Source: Streptomyces sp. CBMA156
Lineage (GTDB): Bacteria; Actinomycetota; Actinomycetes; Streptomycetales; Streptomycetaceae
NCBI RefSeq assembly: GCF_014596515.1
Contig: NZ_MSJQ01000246.1
Span: forward strand, 1-53,973
Direction of reading: 5' to 3'
Length of the DNA stretch: 53,973 bases
Below the pieces are notes generated by a model that saw only the letters and a list, made by a program, of their open reading frames with translations, did no database searches and was not told the DNA's origin. Made by a program: the position numbers and the translations under genes. Within the stretch, counting starts at the first letter, position 1, and every line of letters begins with the position of its first letter. Of this stretch, positions 19,264-28,899 are shown in pieces.

Positions 19264-20993
19264 GCCGCCTCCTGCTCGGTGAGCTGGGAGAGCACGATCT
19301 CCCGGTACGTCGGGTTGTCGGCCATCAGCTCGTGGTGGGTCCCGGAGCCGACGACGGCGCCCTCGTCGAGGACGACGATCCGGTGGGCGTCGCGGATGGT
19401 GGACACCCGTTGGGCGACGATCAGGACGGTGGCGTCGGAGGTCTCGCGGGCCAGGGCCTTGCGCAGCTTGGCGTCGGTGGCGTAGTCGAGGGCGGAGAAA
19501 GAGTCGTCGAAGAGGTAGACGGAGGGCCGGCGGACCAGGGTCCTGGCGATGGCCAGGCGCTGGCGCTGGCCGCCGGAGACGTTGCCGCCGCCCTGGGCGA
19601 TGGGGGCGTCCAGGCCTTCGGGCAGCTTCTCGACGAACTCCTTGGCCTGGGCGATCTCCAGGGCGTGCCAGAGCTCCTCGTCGGTGGCGTCGGGCCGGCC
19701 GTAGCGGAGGTTGCTGGCGATGGTGCCGGAGAAGAGGTAGGGCTTCTGCGGGACGATGGAGACGTTCTCGGCGATCGTGGCGGGGGCGAGTTCGCGGACG
19801 TCCACGCCGTCGATCAGGACCTGTCCCGAGGTGGCGTCGAAGAGCCGGGGGACGAGGCCGAGCAGGGTGGACTTGCCGCTGCCGGTGGAGCCGATGATCG
19901 CGGTGGTCTCGCCGGGGCGGGCGCTGAGGTCGATGCCGCGCAGCACCGAGGCCTCGGCGCCGGGGTAGCGGAAGTCGACGTCGCGCAGTTCCAGGTTGCC
20001 GCGGCGCGGCAGCTCGGTGACCGGGGCGGTGGGCGGGACGACGCTGCTGCGGGTGCCGAGGACCTCTTCGACGCGTTCGGCGCAGACCTCGGCGCGCGGC
20101 ACCATCATGAACATGAAGGTGGCCATCATGACGCTCATCAGGATCTGCATCAGGTAGGAGAGGAAGGCGGTGAGCGCGCCGATCTCCATGGCGCCGCTGT
20201 CGATGCGGTGGGCGCCGAACCAGAGCACGGCGACGCTGGAGACGTTCACGACCAGCATGACGGCGGGGAACATGACGGACAGCAGCCGGCCGACCTGGCG
20301 GGCGACGTCGGTGAGGTCCTCGTTGGCGTCGGCGAAGCGGTTCTGCTCGTGGTCGTCCTTGACGAAGGCGCGGATGACCCGGATGCCGGTGATCTGCTCG
20401 CGCAGGATGCGGTTCACGGTGTCGATCCGCTCCTGCATGCTGCGGAACTTGGGGCGCAGCGCGCGGACGAGCAGCACGACGACGACGCCGAGGGCGGGGA
20501 CGACGGCGAGCAGCAGGCCGGACAGCGGGACGTCCTGGTTGAGCGCCATGATGATGCCGCCGACGCACATGATCGGCGCGGCGACCATGAGCGTGAAGCT
20601 CATCAGGGTGAGCATCTGGACCTGCTGGACGTCGTTGGTGGTGCGGGTGATCAGGGAGGGTGCGCCGAACTGGCCGAGTTCGCGGGCGGAGAAGCTCTGC
20701 ACCCGGTCGAAGACGGCGGCTCGGAGGTCCCGGCCGAAGGCCATGGCGATGCGGGAGCCGATGTGGACGGCGCCGACGGCGCAGAGGGCCTGGACGAGGG
20801 TCACTCCGATCATCACCCCGCCGACGCGCAGGATGTAGCCGGTGTCGCCCTTGATCACGCCGTCGTCGATGATGTCGGCGTTGAGTGTCGGCAGGTAGAG
20901 CGCCGCGAGGGTGGACACCAGCTGGAGCAGCACCAGCAGGGTGAGCGGTCGGGAGTAGGGGCGCAGGTACGCCCTGAGGAGTCTGATCAGCAC
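19260..20993 (-). CDS. ABC transporter ATP-binding/permease protein (degenerate half of a heterodimeric exporter)
   Basis: 577 aa: six membrane helices (residues ~10-330, starting [12 protein letters not shown]) and a nucleotide-binding domain. Walker A is GSTGSGKST near residue 367 and the signature VSGGQRQR is canonical. The Walker B Glu is replaced by Asp ([11 protein letters not shown]) and the H-loop His by Gln ([11 protein letters not shown]). The degenerate and canonical ATP sites therefore split across the two genes, as in known heterodimeric exporters. The start is uncertain: GTG 20993 (VLIRLLRAY) matches the family N-terminus, and GTG 20999 lies two codons upstream. The frame stays open to 21173, but that part reads as intergenic sequence. 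Confidence 0.9.
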   Translation of the reverse strand: MLIRLLRAYLRPYSRPLTLLVLLQLVSTLAALYLPTLNADIIDDGVIKGDTGYILRVGGVMIGVTLVQALCAVGAVHIGSRIAMAFGRDLRAAVFDRVQSFSARELGQFGAPSLITRTTNDVQQVQMLTLMSFTLMVAAPIMCVGGIIMALNQDVPLSGLLLAVVPALGVVVVLLVRALRPKFRSMQERIDTVNRILREQITGIRVIRAFVKDDHEQNRFADANEDLTDVARQVGRLLSVMFPAVMLVVNVSSVAVLWFGAHRIDSGAMEIGALTAFLSYLMQILMSVMMATFMFMMVPRAEVCAERVEEVLGTRSSVVPPTAPVTELPRRGNLELRDVDFRYPGAEASVLRGIDLSARPGETTAIIGSTGSGKSTLLGLVPRLFDATSGQVLIDGVDVRELAPATIAENVSIVPQKPYLFSGTIASNLRYGRPDATDEELWHALEIAQAKEFVEKLPEGLDAPIAQGGGNVSGGQRQRLAIARTLVRRPSVYLFDDSFSALDYATDAKLRKALARETSDATVLIVAQRVSTIRDAHRIVVLDEGAVVGSGTHHELMADNPTYREIVLSQLTEQEAA

Positions 20994-21354
20994 TGGCACA
21001 CTCTTGTCGTCGCCGGTCGGGTTCGCATCCCAATTCTGGGTGTTCTGTAGTGTCGTACAGGCGATTCGGCGGGTGGGAACCCGGGGTTTGCCGGGCCTTT
21101 GCCGAACCGGCGGGCCGGGCCGGCGCGGGACGGCGTTCCCGCGCGGGGTGCGGGCGGTGGCGGGGCGCGGCACCGGTGTCGTGGCGGGGTGCCGTCGGGT
21201 GCTGCCCCCTTACGGAATGACCGGTTTCCGCCTAGGCTGCTGATTGCCCCTTTGTTACTGACCGGTACCGCTCAGGTGAACCGGGGGCCCGGCGACCGCC
21301 CCCACGGACGCCGCGACAATCCCTCAGACGGCCACCCGTCCCCGGAGGTCCTCG
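20994..21354. other. Divergent regulatory region between the ABC exporter and the acyl-CoA ligase
   Basis: 361 bp without a gene. On the minus side CTGTA-N6-TACAG (21045-21060) is an inverted repeat that could be an operator for the exporter genes. On the plus side TTACGG (21210-21215), 17 bp, TAGGCT (21233-21238) is a fair sigma-HrdB-type promoter for the ligase, and GACAAT (21315-21320) is a second -10-like element. The middle (21070-21180) is GC-rich, with nothing recognised. Confidence 0.5.
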
Positions 21355-23277
21355 TTGAGTTCCGCGCAGTCCCTGATCGACTCCGGCAGGCCCGACCTCG
21401 TCGCCGGTCGTCCCGCCTCCGTCGCCCACCTGTTCCTGGAGCGGGTCGCCCTGACCCCGAGCGCCGAGGCCTACCGCTACCCCGCGCCCGTGGACGAACA
21501 GGCCGCGGACGGCGCACCCGGCGCCGAGCAGTGGCGCTCGCTCACCTGGGCGCAGACCGCGACCAGGGTCAAGGCGGTGGCCGCCGGCCTGATGGCGCTC
21601 GGCATCCGCCCGGAGGACCGGGTGGCCCTGGCCTCCTCGACCCGGGTCGAGTGGGTCCTCGCCGACCTCGGCGCCATGTGCGCGGGCGCCGCGATCACCA
21701 CCGTCTACCCGAGCACCAACGCGGACGAGACCGCGTTCATCCTCTCCGACTCCGGCTCCAGGGCGCTGTTCGCGGAGAACGCGGCCCAGCTGGCCAAGGC
21801 CGTCGGGCAACTGGGCCAACTGCCCGAGCTGCGCACCGTGATCCTCTTCGACGAACCCGCCGAGGCGCCCGAGACCGGCGGGCTGGAGCTGCTCACCCTC
21901 GCCGGGCTGGAGGAGCGCGGCGCCCGGTACCTGGCGGAGCACCCGGACGCGGTGGAGAAGGCCGTCGACGGGCTCGGCAAGGAGCAGCTGGCGACCCTCA
22001 TCTACACCTCCGGCACCACCGGCCGCCCCAAGGGCGTGCGCCTGGTGCACGACTGCTGGGCGTACGAGGGCCGCGCGCAGGAGGCGAGCGGGCTGCTGGG
22101 CCCTGACGACGTGCAGTTCATGTGGCTGCCGCTGTCGCACGTCTTCGGCAAGACGCTGATCTCCGGGCAGATCGCCACCGGGCACGTGATGGCGCTGGAC
22201 GGCCGGGTGGACCGGATCATCCACAACCTGCCGGTGATCCGGCCGACCATCATGGCCTCGGCGCCGCGCATCTTCGAGAAGGTCTACAACGGCATCGCGG
22301 GCAGGGCCAGGGCCGAGGGCGGCGCCAAGTACAAGATCTTCCTGTGGGCGGCCAAGGTCGCCCGCGAGCACGCCAGGGCGGTCCAGGAGAGCCGGACCGC
22401 CACCGGCACCGGCACCGCCCCGCTGGGCCTGCGGGCGCAGCACGCGCTGGCCGACAAGCTGGTGTTCGCGAAGATCCGGGCGGCCTTCGGCGGCCGGATG
22501 CGCGGCGCGGTCTCCGGCAGTGCCGCGCTCGCCCCGGAGATCGGCTACTTCTTCCTGGGTGCCGGGGTGCCGATCCTGGAGGGCTACGGGCTGAGCGAGA
22601 CCAGCGCCGGCTCCTGCGTCAACCGCGCCGAGGACGTGCGGATCGGCACGGTGGGCCGCCCGTTGCCCGGCACCGAGGTGCGGATCGCCGAGGACGGCGA
22701 GATCCTGCTGCGCGGCCCGGGCGTCATGCGCGGCTACCACAACCTGCCGGAGAAGACCGCCGAGGTGCTGGAGCCGGACGGCTGGTTCCACACCGAGGAC
22801 ATCGGCGAGCTCACCCCGGACGGCTTCCTGCGGATCACCGACCGCAAGAAGGACCTGTTCAAGACCTCCGGGGGCAAGTACGTGGCGCCCAGCGAGGTGG
22901 AGGGCAAGTTCAAGGCGGTCTGCCCGTTCGTCAGCAACATCCTGGTGATCGGCAACGGCCGCAACTACTGCACCGCGCTGATCGGTCTGGACGAGGCGGT
23001 GCTGCTGCCGTGGGCCGCCGAGCACGGCCTGGCCGGCCGGTCCTACGGGGAGCTGGCCGTCGAGCCGGCCGTGCACGAGCTGATCGAGGGCTTCGTGAAG
23101 CGGGTCAACGCCGACCTCCAGCGCTGGCAGACGATCAAGAAGTTCCACCTGCTGCCGCGCGACCTCGACATCGAGCACGGCGAGCTCACCCCGAGCCTGA
23201 AGATCAAGCGCCCGGTGGTCGAGCGGACCTACGCGGACGCGGTGACCGCGATGTACGCGGGCGCCAACGAGGCCTGA
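21355..23277 (+). CDS. Long-chain fatty-acid--CoA ligase (AMP-forming)
   Basis: 640 aa, typical of FadD15/FAA-type ligases. The ATP/AMP motif YTSGTTGRPKG begins near residue 217. The gate and adenylate region includes LEGYGLSETSAGSC, DGWFHTEDIGELTPDGFLRI and TDRKKDLFKTSGGKYVAP, the last with the conserved hinge. It activates fatty acids to acyl-CoA at the membrane for lipid synthesis or degradation. The start is TTG 21355 with GGAGG (21344-21348) 6 nt upstream; no ATG or GTG would preserve the conserved N-terminus. The terminator after it merges with the hemW promoter. Confidence 0.94.
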   Translation: MSSAQSLIDSGRPDLVAGRPASVAHLFLERVALTPSAEAYRYPAPVDEQAADGAPGAEQWRSLTWAQTATRVKAVAAGLMALGIRPEDRVALASSTRVEWVLADLGAMCAGAAITTVYPSTNADETAFILSDSGSRALFAENAAQLAKAVGQLGQLPELRTVILFDEPAEAPETGGLELLTLAGLEERGARYLAEHPDAVEKAVDGLGKEQLATLIYTSGTTGRPKGVRLVHDCWAYEGRAQEASGLLGPDDVQFMWLPLSHVFGKTLISGQIATGHVMALDGRVDRIIHNLPVIRPTIMASAPRIFEKVYNGIAGRARAEGGAKYKIFLWAAKVAREHARAVQESRTATGTGTAPLGLRAQHALADKLVFAKIRAAFGGRMRGAVSGSAALAPEIGYFFLGAGVPILEGYGLSETSAGSCVNRAEDVRIGTVGRPLPGTEVRIAEDGEILLRGPGVMRGYHNLPEKTAEVLEPDGWFHTEDIGELTPDGFLRITDRKKDLFKTSGGKYVAPSEVEGKFKAVCPFVSNILVIGNGRNYCTALIGLDEAVLLPWAAEHGLAGRSYGELAVEPAVHELIEGFVKRVNADLQRWQTIKKFHLLPRDLDIEHGELTPSLKIKRPVVERTYADAVTAMYAGANEA

Positions 23278-23310
23278 GCCGGGCCCCGTCCAGCCTTGCC
23301 CCGCCCCGCT

Positions 23311-23347
23311 CCCGTACGGCCCGTGAACGCTTCGCGGGCCGTACGGG
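23311..23347 (+). terminator. Terminator of the acyl-CoA ligase gene, abutting the hemW promoter
   Basis: A perfect 13-bp inverted repeat (CCCGTACGGCCCG 23311-23323, CGGGCCGTACGGG 23335-23347) with an 11-nt loop. Its last base is the first base of the hemW -10 element GACAAT, so terminator and promoter are fused. The palindrome could also act as an operator. Confidence 0.8.
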
Positions 23348-23352
23348 ACAAT
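23347..23352 (+). promoter_or_regulatory. -10 element of hemW (leaderless)
   Basis: GACAAT ends 6 nt before ATG 23359. The same GACAATGG string precedes the 97-aa gene at 10180-10173 on the minus strand. Confidence 0.55.
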
Positions 23353-23358
23353 GGGCTC

Positions 23359-24588
23359 ATGCCCTCCGCACTTCCCGACGGTGAACCGGTGCCGTCCGAC
23401 GGTTCCCTGCCCGCACACGCCCTCGACGGGCTGGGCTCCCGGCCGTTCGGCTTCTACCTGCACGTGCCGTACTGCGCCAGCCGCTGCGGCTACTGCGACT
23501 TCAACACCTACACCGCCACCGAGCTGCGCTCGTCCGGGGCCGTCGCCTCGCAGGAGACGTACGCGGACAACGTGGTCGCCGAGGTCCGGCTGGCCCGGAA
23601 GGTGCTGGGGGACGCGGCGCCGCCGGTGCGGACCGTGTTCCTCGGCGGCGGCACCCCGACCCTGCTGCCCGCCCGCGACCTGGTGAAGATGCTCGCCGCG
23701 ATCCGCGAGGAGTTCGGGCTCGCCGAGGGGGCCGAGGTCACCACCGAGGCCAACCCGGAGTCGGTCGACCCGGCGTACCTGGCCGAACTGCGCGAGGGCG
23801 GCTACAACCGGCTCTCCTTCGGCATGCAGAGCGCCCGCCCGCACGTCCTGAAGCTGCTCGACCGCCACCACACCCCGGGCCGCCCCGAGGCCTGCGTGGC
23901 CGAGGCCCGCGCGGCCGGCTTCGAGCACGTCAACCTCGACCTGATCTACGGCACCCCGGGCGAGTCCGACGACGACTGGCGGGCCTCCCTGGACGCCGCC
24001 ATCGGCGCCGGGCCGGACCACGTCTCCGCGTACTCCCTGATCGTCGAGGAGGGCACCCGGCTCGCCGCCAGGGTCAAGCGCGGCGAACTGCCGATGATCG
24101 ACGACGACGTGCACGCCGACCGCTACCTGATCGCCGAGGAGGCGCTCGGCGCCGCCGGCTACTCCTGGTACGAGGTGTCCAACTGGGCCACCACCCCCGA
24201 GGGCCGCTGCCACCACAACGAGCTCTACTGGACCGGCGCCGACTGGTGGGGCGCCGGCCCCGGCGCCCACAGCCACGTCGGCGGCGTCCGCTGGTGGAAC
24301 GCCAAGCACCCCGCCGCCTACGCCCGGGCCCTCACCGAGGGCCGCACCCCGGCCCTGGCCCGCGAGGTGCTGGCGGACGAGGACCGCCGCGTCGAGCGCA
24401 TCCTCCTGGAACTGCGCCTGGTGGAGGGCGTCGCCCTGGACCTGCTCACCGGCACCGGCCGGGAGGCCGCCGCCCGGCACCTCGCCGACGGCCTCCTCGA
24501 CCCGGGCCCGTACGCGCGGGGCCGCGCCGTCCTCACCCTCCAGGGCAGGCTCCTCGCGGACGCGATTGTGCGTGACCTGGTGGACTGA
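23359..24588 (+). CDS. hemW: HemW-like radical SAM protein (putative heme chaperone)
   Basis: 409 aa. It has the radical-SAM cluster motif CASRCGYC (Cys 39, 43, 46; CxxxCxxC) followed by DFNTY, the GGGTPTLLP SAM-binding motif, and NLDLIYGTPGES. The C-terminal HemN-like domain contains YWTGADWWGAGPGAHSH. HemW proteins are often misnamed coproporphyrinogen III dehydrogenases; they lack the extra N-terminal residues and C-terminal features of HemN and are thought to pass heme to haemoproteins. The ATG at 23359 is supported by the leaderless -10. Confidence 0.93.
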   Translation: MPSALPDGEPVPSDGSLPAHALDGLGSRPFGFYLHVPYCASRCGYCDFNTYTATELRSSGAVASQETYADNVVAEVRLARKVLGDAAPPVRTVFLGGGTPTLLPARDLVKMLAAIREEFGLAEGAEVTTEANPESVDPAYLAELREGGYNRLSFGMQSARPHVLKLLDRHHTPGRPEACVAEARAAGFEHVNLDLIYGTPGESDDDWRASLDAAIGAGPDHVSAYSLIVEEGTRLAARVKRGELPMIDDDVHADRYLIAEEALGAAGYSWYEVSNWATTPEGRCHHNELYWTGADWWGAGPGAHSHVGGVRWWNAKHPAAYARALTEGRTPALAREVLADEDRRVERILLELRLVEGVALDLLTGTGREAAARHLADGLLDPGPYARGRAVLTLQGRLLADAIVRDLVD

Positions 24589-24629
24589 CTTTCGTTAACG
24601 TGGGTGTCAGCCGTCGGAGGGAGCGCGCC

Positions 24630-25187
24630 ATGACCGCCATCGATGACCGGGTGACGGGGATCTTCGAGAACCTGGAGGTCCCCGAAGGCTTCAAAGCCGA
24701 GCTCATCAGGGGAGAAATCGTGATGATGGCCGGGCCTGACCGGGTCCACAACTGGATCATCGAGGCCATCCAGGACCAGATCTCCCGGCGGTTGTGGCAC
24801 CGCTCGACCACACAGGACATCGACCTTCCCGGACTGACGAGTGAGCCCCAGCCCGATCTGGTCGTCTACGAGCGGGGCGTGCTGGAAGGACCGGGACGCC
24901 TGGTACCCGCGCCGCTGCTGACTCTCGTGGTCGAGGTGGTGTCGAAGACCAGCGTGCTCCGCGACTACCGGACCAAGCGGGAGCTGTACGCAGAGGGTCG
25001 GATCCCCGCCTACCTGATCGTCGACCCGGTCAAGGGCGTCTGCGTGCTGCTGACCGAGCCGAGCCGGGCAGCAGCCTCTGGGCTGCCGGACTACGCGGTC
25101 GAGCGGACCGCCAAGTTCGGTGAGTCGATCCCGCTGGACCTGCTCGACATCGTCCTCGACACCTCGGAGTTCCAGACCTACTCCTGA
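24630..25187 (+). CDS. Uma2 family (DUF820) endonuclease-like protein
   Basis: 185 aa, typical family length. The PD-(D/E)XK-like core is visible: FKAELIRGEIVMMAGPD, QPDLVVYE, LLTLVVEVVS and KRELYAEGRIPAYLIVD, supplying the Glu, Asp, Glu and Lys expected of this fold. Uma2 proteins are abundant in streptomycetes and cyanobacteria; nuclease activity is predicted from the fold and their biological role is unclear. GGAGGG (24616-24621) sets ATG 24630. Its codon usage is a little less GC-biased than that of its neighbours, which fits a family often gained and lost. It overlaps the convergent DUF3097 gene by 10 bp. Confidence 0.9.
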   Translation: MTAIDDRVTGIFENLEVPEGFKAELIRGEIVMMAGPDRVHNWIIEAIQDQISRRLWHRSTTQDIDLPGLTSEPQPDLVVYERGVLEGPGRLVPAPLLTLVVEVVSKTSVLRDYRTKRELYAEGRIPAYLIVDPVKGVCVLLTEPSRAAASGLPDYAVERTAKFGESIPLDLLDIVLDTSEFQTYS

Positions 25188-26011
25188 CCGGGCAGGGCCG
25201 TGAAGTCGATCAGCTCCTCGACCCGGCCCAGCAGTTCGGGCTCCAGGTCCCGGTAGCTGTCGACCTTCGACAGGATGTGCTTCCACGCCGCAGGGGTGTC
25301 CACCGGCCAGTCGAGGCGGCGGCAGGTGCCCTCCTTCCAGTCCTCCCCCCGCGGGACGGCGGGCCAGGCGGGGATGCCGACGCTCGCGGGCTTCACGGCC
25401 TGCCAGATGTCGATGTAGGGGTGGCCGACGACCAGCACCGAGTCACCGGTGACCCGGGCGGCGATGCGGTGCTCCTTGGTGCCGGGGAGCAGGTGGTCGA
25501 CCAGGACGCCGAGGCGGCGGCCGGGGCCGGGGGCGAAGTCGGCGACGATCGCGGGCAGGTCGTCGATGCCCCGCAGGTACTCGACGACCACGCCCTCGAT
25601 CCGCAGGTCGTCGCCCCAGACCCGCTCGACCAGCTCGGCGTCGTGTCGGCCCTCGACGTAGATCCGCGACTCGCGGGCGACCCGGGCGCGGGCGCCGGGG
25701 ACGGCGACCGAGCCGGAGGCGGTGCGGGACGGCGTACGGGGGGCCGCGGGGCCGGTGGGGCGGACCAGGGTGACGGCCCTGCCCTCCAGCAGGAAGCCGC
25801 GCGGCACCAGCGGGAACACCCGGTGCCTGCCGAACCGGTCCTCCAGGGTGACGGTGAACCCCTCGGCGGTCTTCTCGCAGCGCACCACCGCCCCGCAGAA
25901 GCCGGTGGCCGCCTCCTCCACCACCAGGTCCCGCTCGGCGGGCACCTCGGGGGCGGGGGCCTGGTTCTTCCACGGCGGGGTCAGGTCGGGTCCGTACTGG
26001 CGGCTGCGCAT
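25178..26011 (-). CDS. DUF3097 family protein
   Basis: 277 aa, starting MRSRQYGPDLTPPWKNQ, the signature opening of the actinobacterial DUF3097 family. A small barrel-like N-terminal part (VVRCEKTAEGFTVTLEDRFGRHRVFPL) is followed by a TOPRIM-like segment (RIYVEGRHDAELVERVWGDDLR, then LGVLVDHLLPGTKEHRI), which suggests a nucleic-acid role, unproven. TATGAT (26024-26019) ends 7 nt before the ATG at 26011, and TCTGAC (26047-26042) is 17 nt further up. This is a good promoter for a leaderless mRNA and favours 26011 over the in-frame ATG at 26023, which lies inside the -10. Its -35 overlaps the stop of the preceding gene. Confidence 0.88.
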   Translation of the reverse strand: MRSRQYGPDLTPPWKNQAPAPEVPAERDLVVEEAATGFCGAVVRCEKTAEGFTVTLEDRFGRHRVFPLVPRGFLLEGRAVTLVRPTGPAAPRTPSRTASGSVAVPGARARVARESRIYVEGRHDAELVERVWGDDLRIEGVVVEYLRGIDDLPAIVADFAPGPGRRLGVLVDHLLPGTKEHRIAARVTGDSVLVVGHPYIDIWQAVKPASVGIPAWPAVPRGEDWKEGTCRRLDWPVDTPAAWKHILSKVDSYRDLEPELLGRVEELIDFTALPGQE

Positions 26012-26018
26012 ACGGGTG

Positions 26019-26047
26019 ATCATAGGGAGGGCGGACGGCGCGTCAGA
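26019..26047 (-). promoter_or_regulatory. Promoter of the DUF3097 gene (leaderless)
   Basis: TCTGAC, 17-bp spacer, TATGAT: one of the best housekeeping-type promoters in the window. The -35 contains the TGA stop of pspAB. Confidence 0.65.
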
Positions 26048-26627
26048 GGCCCGGCGCGCCCCAGACCGGGAACCAGCGGCTCAGGTCCTTCTCCAGCCGC
26101 AGGTCGTTCCCGAGCATCGCGTTGACCTGCAACTCCAGCGGGCTGTTGCGCCTCTCCCCGCCACCGGGCATCGGGGCGAAGGGGTAGAACGTCCCCCGCT
26201 TGTAGAGGTAGACCAGGGCCAGTGACTGCCCCTCCGGATTCCTGAAGGCCACCAGCGAGCAGAGCAGCTGCGGCCCGAAGCCGTTCGCCTCCAGCTCGCT
26301 GTTGACCGCGTGCAGGTCGTTCACCAGCTCCGGCAGCTCCTCGGGCCGGTGCCGGGCGAGCAGCCAGGAGTAGCCGTAGCCGTCCTTGGAGGCCTCCACC
26401 GGGACGCCGCCGCGCTCGGTGTCGGCGTCCAGCAGCGCCCTGACCTGCTGCTCGACCTGGACGAAGGCCGCGCCCTCGACGGCCGCGAAGCAGACCGAGC
26501 CGAGCCCGGTGGGGGTGAAGCCGGCCCCGGCCTCCAGGGTGAGCGCGGCGGACGGCACGCCGAACAGCTGGTCGAGGTCGGGCTTGACGGGCTTGGTGCG
26601 GCCGAACAGGGTGTCCAGGATTCCCAC
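26043..26627 (-). CDS. pspAB: PspA-associated protein PspAB
   Basis: 194 aa, starting MGILDTLFGRTKPVKPDLDQLFGVPSAALTLEA, which matches the actinobacterial PspAB family, often found beside htpX. It is soluble, without a signal peptide or membrane helix. The family is tied to the phage-shock/envelope-stress network through association with PspA, and its biochemical role is unknown. It lies 24 bp downstream of htpX on the same strand, so they probably form an operon, and the pairing itself supports both names. A GGTTCGGGGTTTCAG-like gap separates them, with a possible weak ribosome binding site (GAGAGGACC). Confidence 0.88.
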   Translation of the reverse strand: MGILDTLFGRTKPVKPDLDQLFGVPSAALTLEAGAGFTPTGLGSVCFAAVEGAAFVQVEQQVRALLDADTERGGVPVEASKDGYGYSWLLARHRPEELPELVNDLHAVNSELEANGFGPQLLCSLVAFRNPEGQSLALVYLYKRGTFYPFAPMPGGGERRNSPLELQVNAMLGNDLRLEKDLSRWFPVWGAPGL

Positions 26628-26651
26628 GGCGGTCCTCTCGGGTTCGGGGTT

Positions 26652-27572
26652 TCAGTGGCCGAGCTGCTCGGAGATCCGCGCCAGCTGCTCCAGCCGCTTC
26701 TCCAGGCTCGGATGGGTGGACAGCAGTTGCGAGGCGGTCTCCCGGGCGCTCAGCGCGGGGGCGAAGTAGAAGGCGTTGTACGGCTGGGCCTGGCGCAGGT
26801 CCTTGCTGGGGATGGCCGCGATCTGCCCGGTGACCTTGGTGAGCGCCGAGGCCAGCGCGCTGGGCCGGCCGGTGAGCTGGGCGGCGGCCCGGTCGGCGGC
26901 CAGCTCGCGGTAGCGGGACAGCAGCCTGGTGAGCAGGAAGCTGATGGCGTAGACGACCATCGACACCAGCGGGATGACCAGCGCCACGATGGCCGCGTTC
27001 TGGTCGTTGTTGTTGCGCCCGCCGCCCATGAACCCGCCGTACACGGCGATCCTGGTCATCGCCCCGGCGAGCACACCGAGGAAGCCCGCGATCGTCATCA
27101 CCGCGACGTCCCGGTGGGCGACGTGCGACAGCTCGTGGGCGAGGACGCCCTCCAGTTCCTCCGGCTCCAGCCGGCGCAGCAGCCCGGTGGTCACGCAGAC
27201 CACGGCGTTCTGCGGGTTGCGGCCGGTGGCGAAGGCGTTCGGCATGTCGTTGTCGGCGACCGCGACCCTGGGTTTGGGCATGTCGGCCAGCGCGCACAGC
27301 CGGTCGACCGTGCCGTGCAGCTGGGGGAACTGTTCGGGGGACACCTGGCGGGCTCCCATCGCCCGTTCGGTGATCTTGTCGCTGAACCAGAACTGGGCCA
27401 CGAACAGCCCGCCGGAGATCAGGACGATCAGTGGCCACGCGCCGCGCAGCAGCGCGATCAGCAGGCCGGTGAAACCGACGTACAGCAGCCCGATCACGAA
27501 CATCGTCGCGACCATGCGGCCGGTCAGACCGCGGTCGGGCGCGAAACGGGTGTGCTGGCCCGAGCTCGACAT
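26652..27572 (-). CDS. htpX: HtpX-like membrane zinc metalloprotease (M48)
   Basis: 306 aa. Two membrane helices (~20-42 and 44-63) precede the zinc motif HELSH at 146-150 (HExxH), with the third ligand Glu in [11 protein letters not shown] near 225. Further hydrophobic segments lie at ~155-200. HtpX degrades misfolded membrane proteins at the cytoplasmic face. GGAGGAG (27585-27579) sets ATG 27572; the longer open frame to 27833 is not supported. The pspAB gene downstream points to an envelope-stress unit. The promoter is in the 287-bp gap shared with hrcA. Confidence 0.93.
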   Translation of the reverse strand: MSSSGQHTRFAPDRGLTGRMVATMFVIGLLYVGFTGLLIALLRGAWPLIVLISGGLFVAQFWFSDKITERAMGARQVSPEQFPQLHGTVDRLCALADMPKPRVAVADNDMPNAFATGRNPQNAVVCVTTGLLRRLEPEELEGVLAHELSHVAHRDVAVMTIAGFLGVLAGAMTRIAVYGGFMGGGRNNNDQNAAIVALVIPLVSMVVYAISFLLTRLLSRYRELAADRAAAQLTGRPSALASALTKVTGQIAAIPSKDLRQAQPYNAFYFAPALSARETASQLLSTHPSLEKRLEQLARISEQLGH

Positions 27573-27737
27573 CGCTTGCTCCTCCGTTCGCCGTCGCTTT
27601 CGATGCTGCCACCCGGACGGCCTCCGGGCACCACCCCGGCGCCGGGAGGATCGAACCGCGGGGGCCCCGCGGGCCGTGGCTGGAACTGCGGGGAGGATCA
27701 CCCCGGCCGGACCGTTCCTGCCGTAGGGCCCGGGCCT

Positions 27738-27743
27738 TACACT
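27738..27743 (+). promoter_or_regulatory. -10 element of the hrcA promoter
   Basis: TACACT with TTCCTG 17 bp upstream (27715-27720). The expected start of transcription is only a few bases before the CIRCE element, so HrcA bound at CIRCE would block it. Confidence 0.4.
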
Positions 27744-27756
27744 GGCAGGTACGGTT

Positions 27757-27783
27757 CTGGCACTCGCGTGTTCAGAGTGCCAG
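27757..27783 (+). promoter_or_regulatory. CIRCE operator (HrcA binding site)
   Basis: CTGGCACTC-N9-GAGTGCCAG is a perfect 9-bp inverted repeat with the fixed 9-nt spacer of CIRCE (consensus TTAGCACTC-N9-GAGTGCTAA). The outer bases are shifted to C/G. It lies 77 bp before hrcA, so the repressor regulates itself and dnaJ. Confidence 0.9.
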
Positions 27784-27859
27784 GCCGGGGTCTCGGGAAG
27801 CGGCCCGCGGCAGCAAGGGACACAGACGGACAACGTGCGAAGACGGAGGTGCGCGCCCC

Positions 27860-28894
27860 ATGGCCGGTGAGGTCCGCCAGCTGGACGAACGCAAGCTCGC
27901 CGTGCTCCGCGCGATCGTGCAGGACTACGTGGGCACCGAGGAGCCGGTCGGCTCCAAGGCCCTGGTGGAACGGCACAACCTCGGGGTCTCGCCGGCGACC
28001 GTCCGCAACGACATGGCGGCGCTGGAGGAGGAGGGTTACATCCACCAGCCGCACACCAGCGCCGGCCGCATCCCCACCGACAAGGGGTACCGCCTCTTCG
28101 TCGACAAGCTCGCCGAGATCAAACCCATGAGCGCCCCCGAGCGCCGGGCCATCCGGCACTTCCTGGACGGCGCCGTCGACCTGGACGACGTGGTCGCCCG
28201 TACGGTGCGGCTGCTCGCGCAGCTCACCCGGCAGGTCGCGGTGGTGCAGTACCCCTCGCTGACCCGCTCCACCGTCCGGCACATCGAGCTGGTGGCGCTG
28301 GCCCCGGCCAAGGTGATGCTGGTGCTGATCACCAACACCGGCCGGGTCGAGCAGCGGATGGTCGACTGCCCGGGCTCGGTCGGCGAGACGGTGCTGTCGG
28401 ACCTGCGGACCCGGATCAACGCGAGAGCCGCCGGCCGGCGGCTCCCGGAGGTCCCCGGGATGCTGGAGGAACTGCCGGCGCTGTTCGACCAGGCCGACCG
28501 GCCGACCGTCAGCACCGTCCTGGCGACCCTGTTCGAGACGCTCGCCGAACAGAACGAGGAGCGGATCATGCTGGCCGGCACGGCCAACCTGACCCGCTTC
28601 GGGCACGACTTCCCGCTCACCATCCAGCCGGTGCTGGAGGCACTGGAGGAGCAGGTCATCCTGCTCCGCCTCCTGGGTGAGACCGGGGACGCCGCGATGA
28701 CGGTCCGGATCGGGCGGGAGAACGCCTACGAGGGGCTGAATTCCACCTCGGTGGTTTCGGTCGGCTACGGTTCGGGCGACGAGAGCGTGGCCAAACTGGG
28801 TGTGATCGGTCCGACCCGGATGGACTATCCGGGCACAATGGGGGCGGTGCGAGCGGTGGCGCGGTACGTGGGCCAGATCCTGGCCGAGTCCTAG
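27860..28894 (+). CDS. hrcA: Heat-inducible transcriptional repressor HrcA
   Basis: 344 aa, usual length. The N-terminal winged helix ([28 protein letters not shown] and the recognition helix [19 protein letters not shown]) is followed by a GAF-like domain and dimerisation region (~100-344). HrcA represses heat-shock genes by binding CIRCE, and GroEL activity keeps it folded. The CIRCE copy at 27757 and the following dnaJ gene agree with this. ATG 27860 follows a purine-rich stretch (GAAGACGGAGG, 27839-27849). A hairpin separates it from dnaJ. Confidence 0.96.
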   Translation: MAGEVRQLDERKLAVLRAIVQDYVGTEEPVGSKALVERHNLGVSPATVRNDMAALEEEGYIHQPHTSAGRIPTDKGYRLFVDKLAEIKPMSAPERRAIRHFLDGAVDLDDVVARTVRLLAQLTRQVAVVQYPSLTRSTVRHIELVALAPAKVMLVLITNTGRVEQRMVDCPGSVGETVLSDLRTRINARAAGRRLPEVPGMLEELPALFDQADRPTVSTVLATLFETLAEQNEERIMLAGTANLTRFGHDFPLTIQPVLEALEEQVILLRLLGETGDAAMTVRIGRENAYEGLNSTSVVSVGYGSGDESVAKLGVIGPTRMDYPGTMGAVRAVARYVGQILAES

Positions 28895-28899
28895 CAGAG

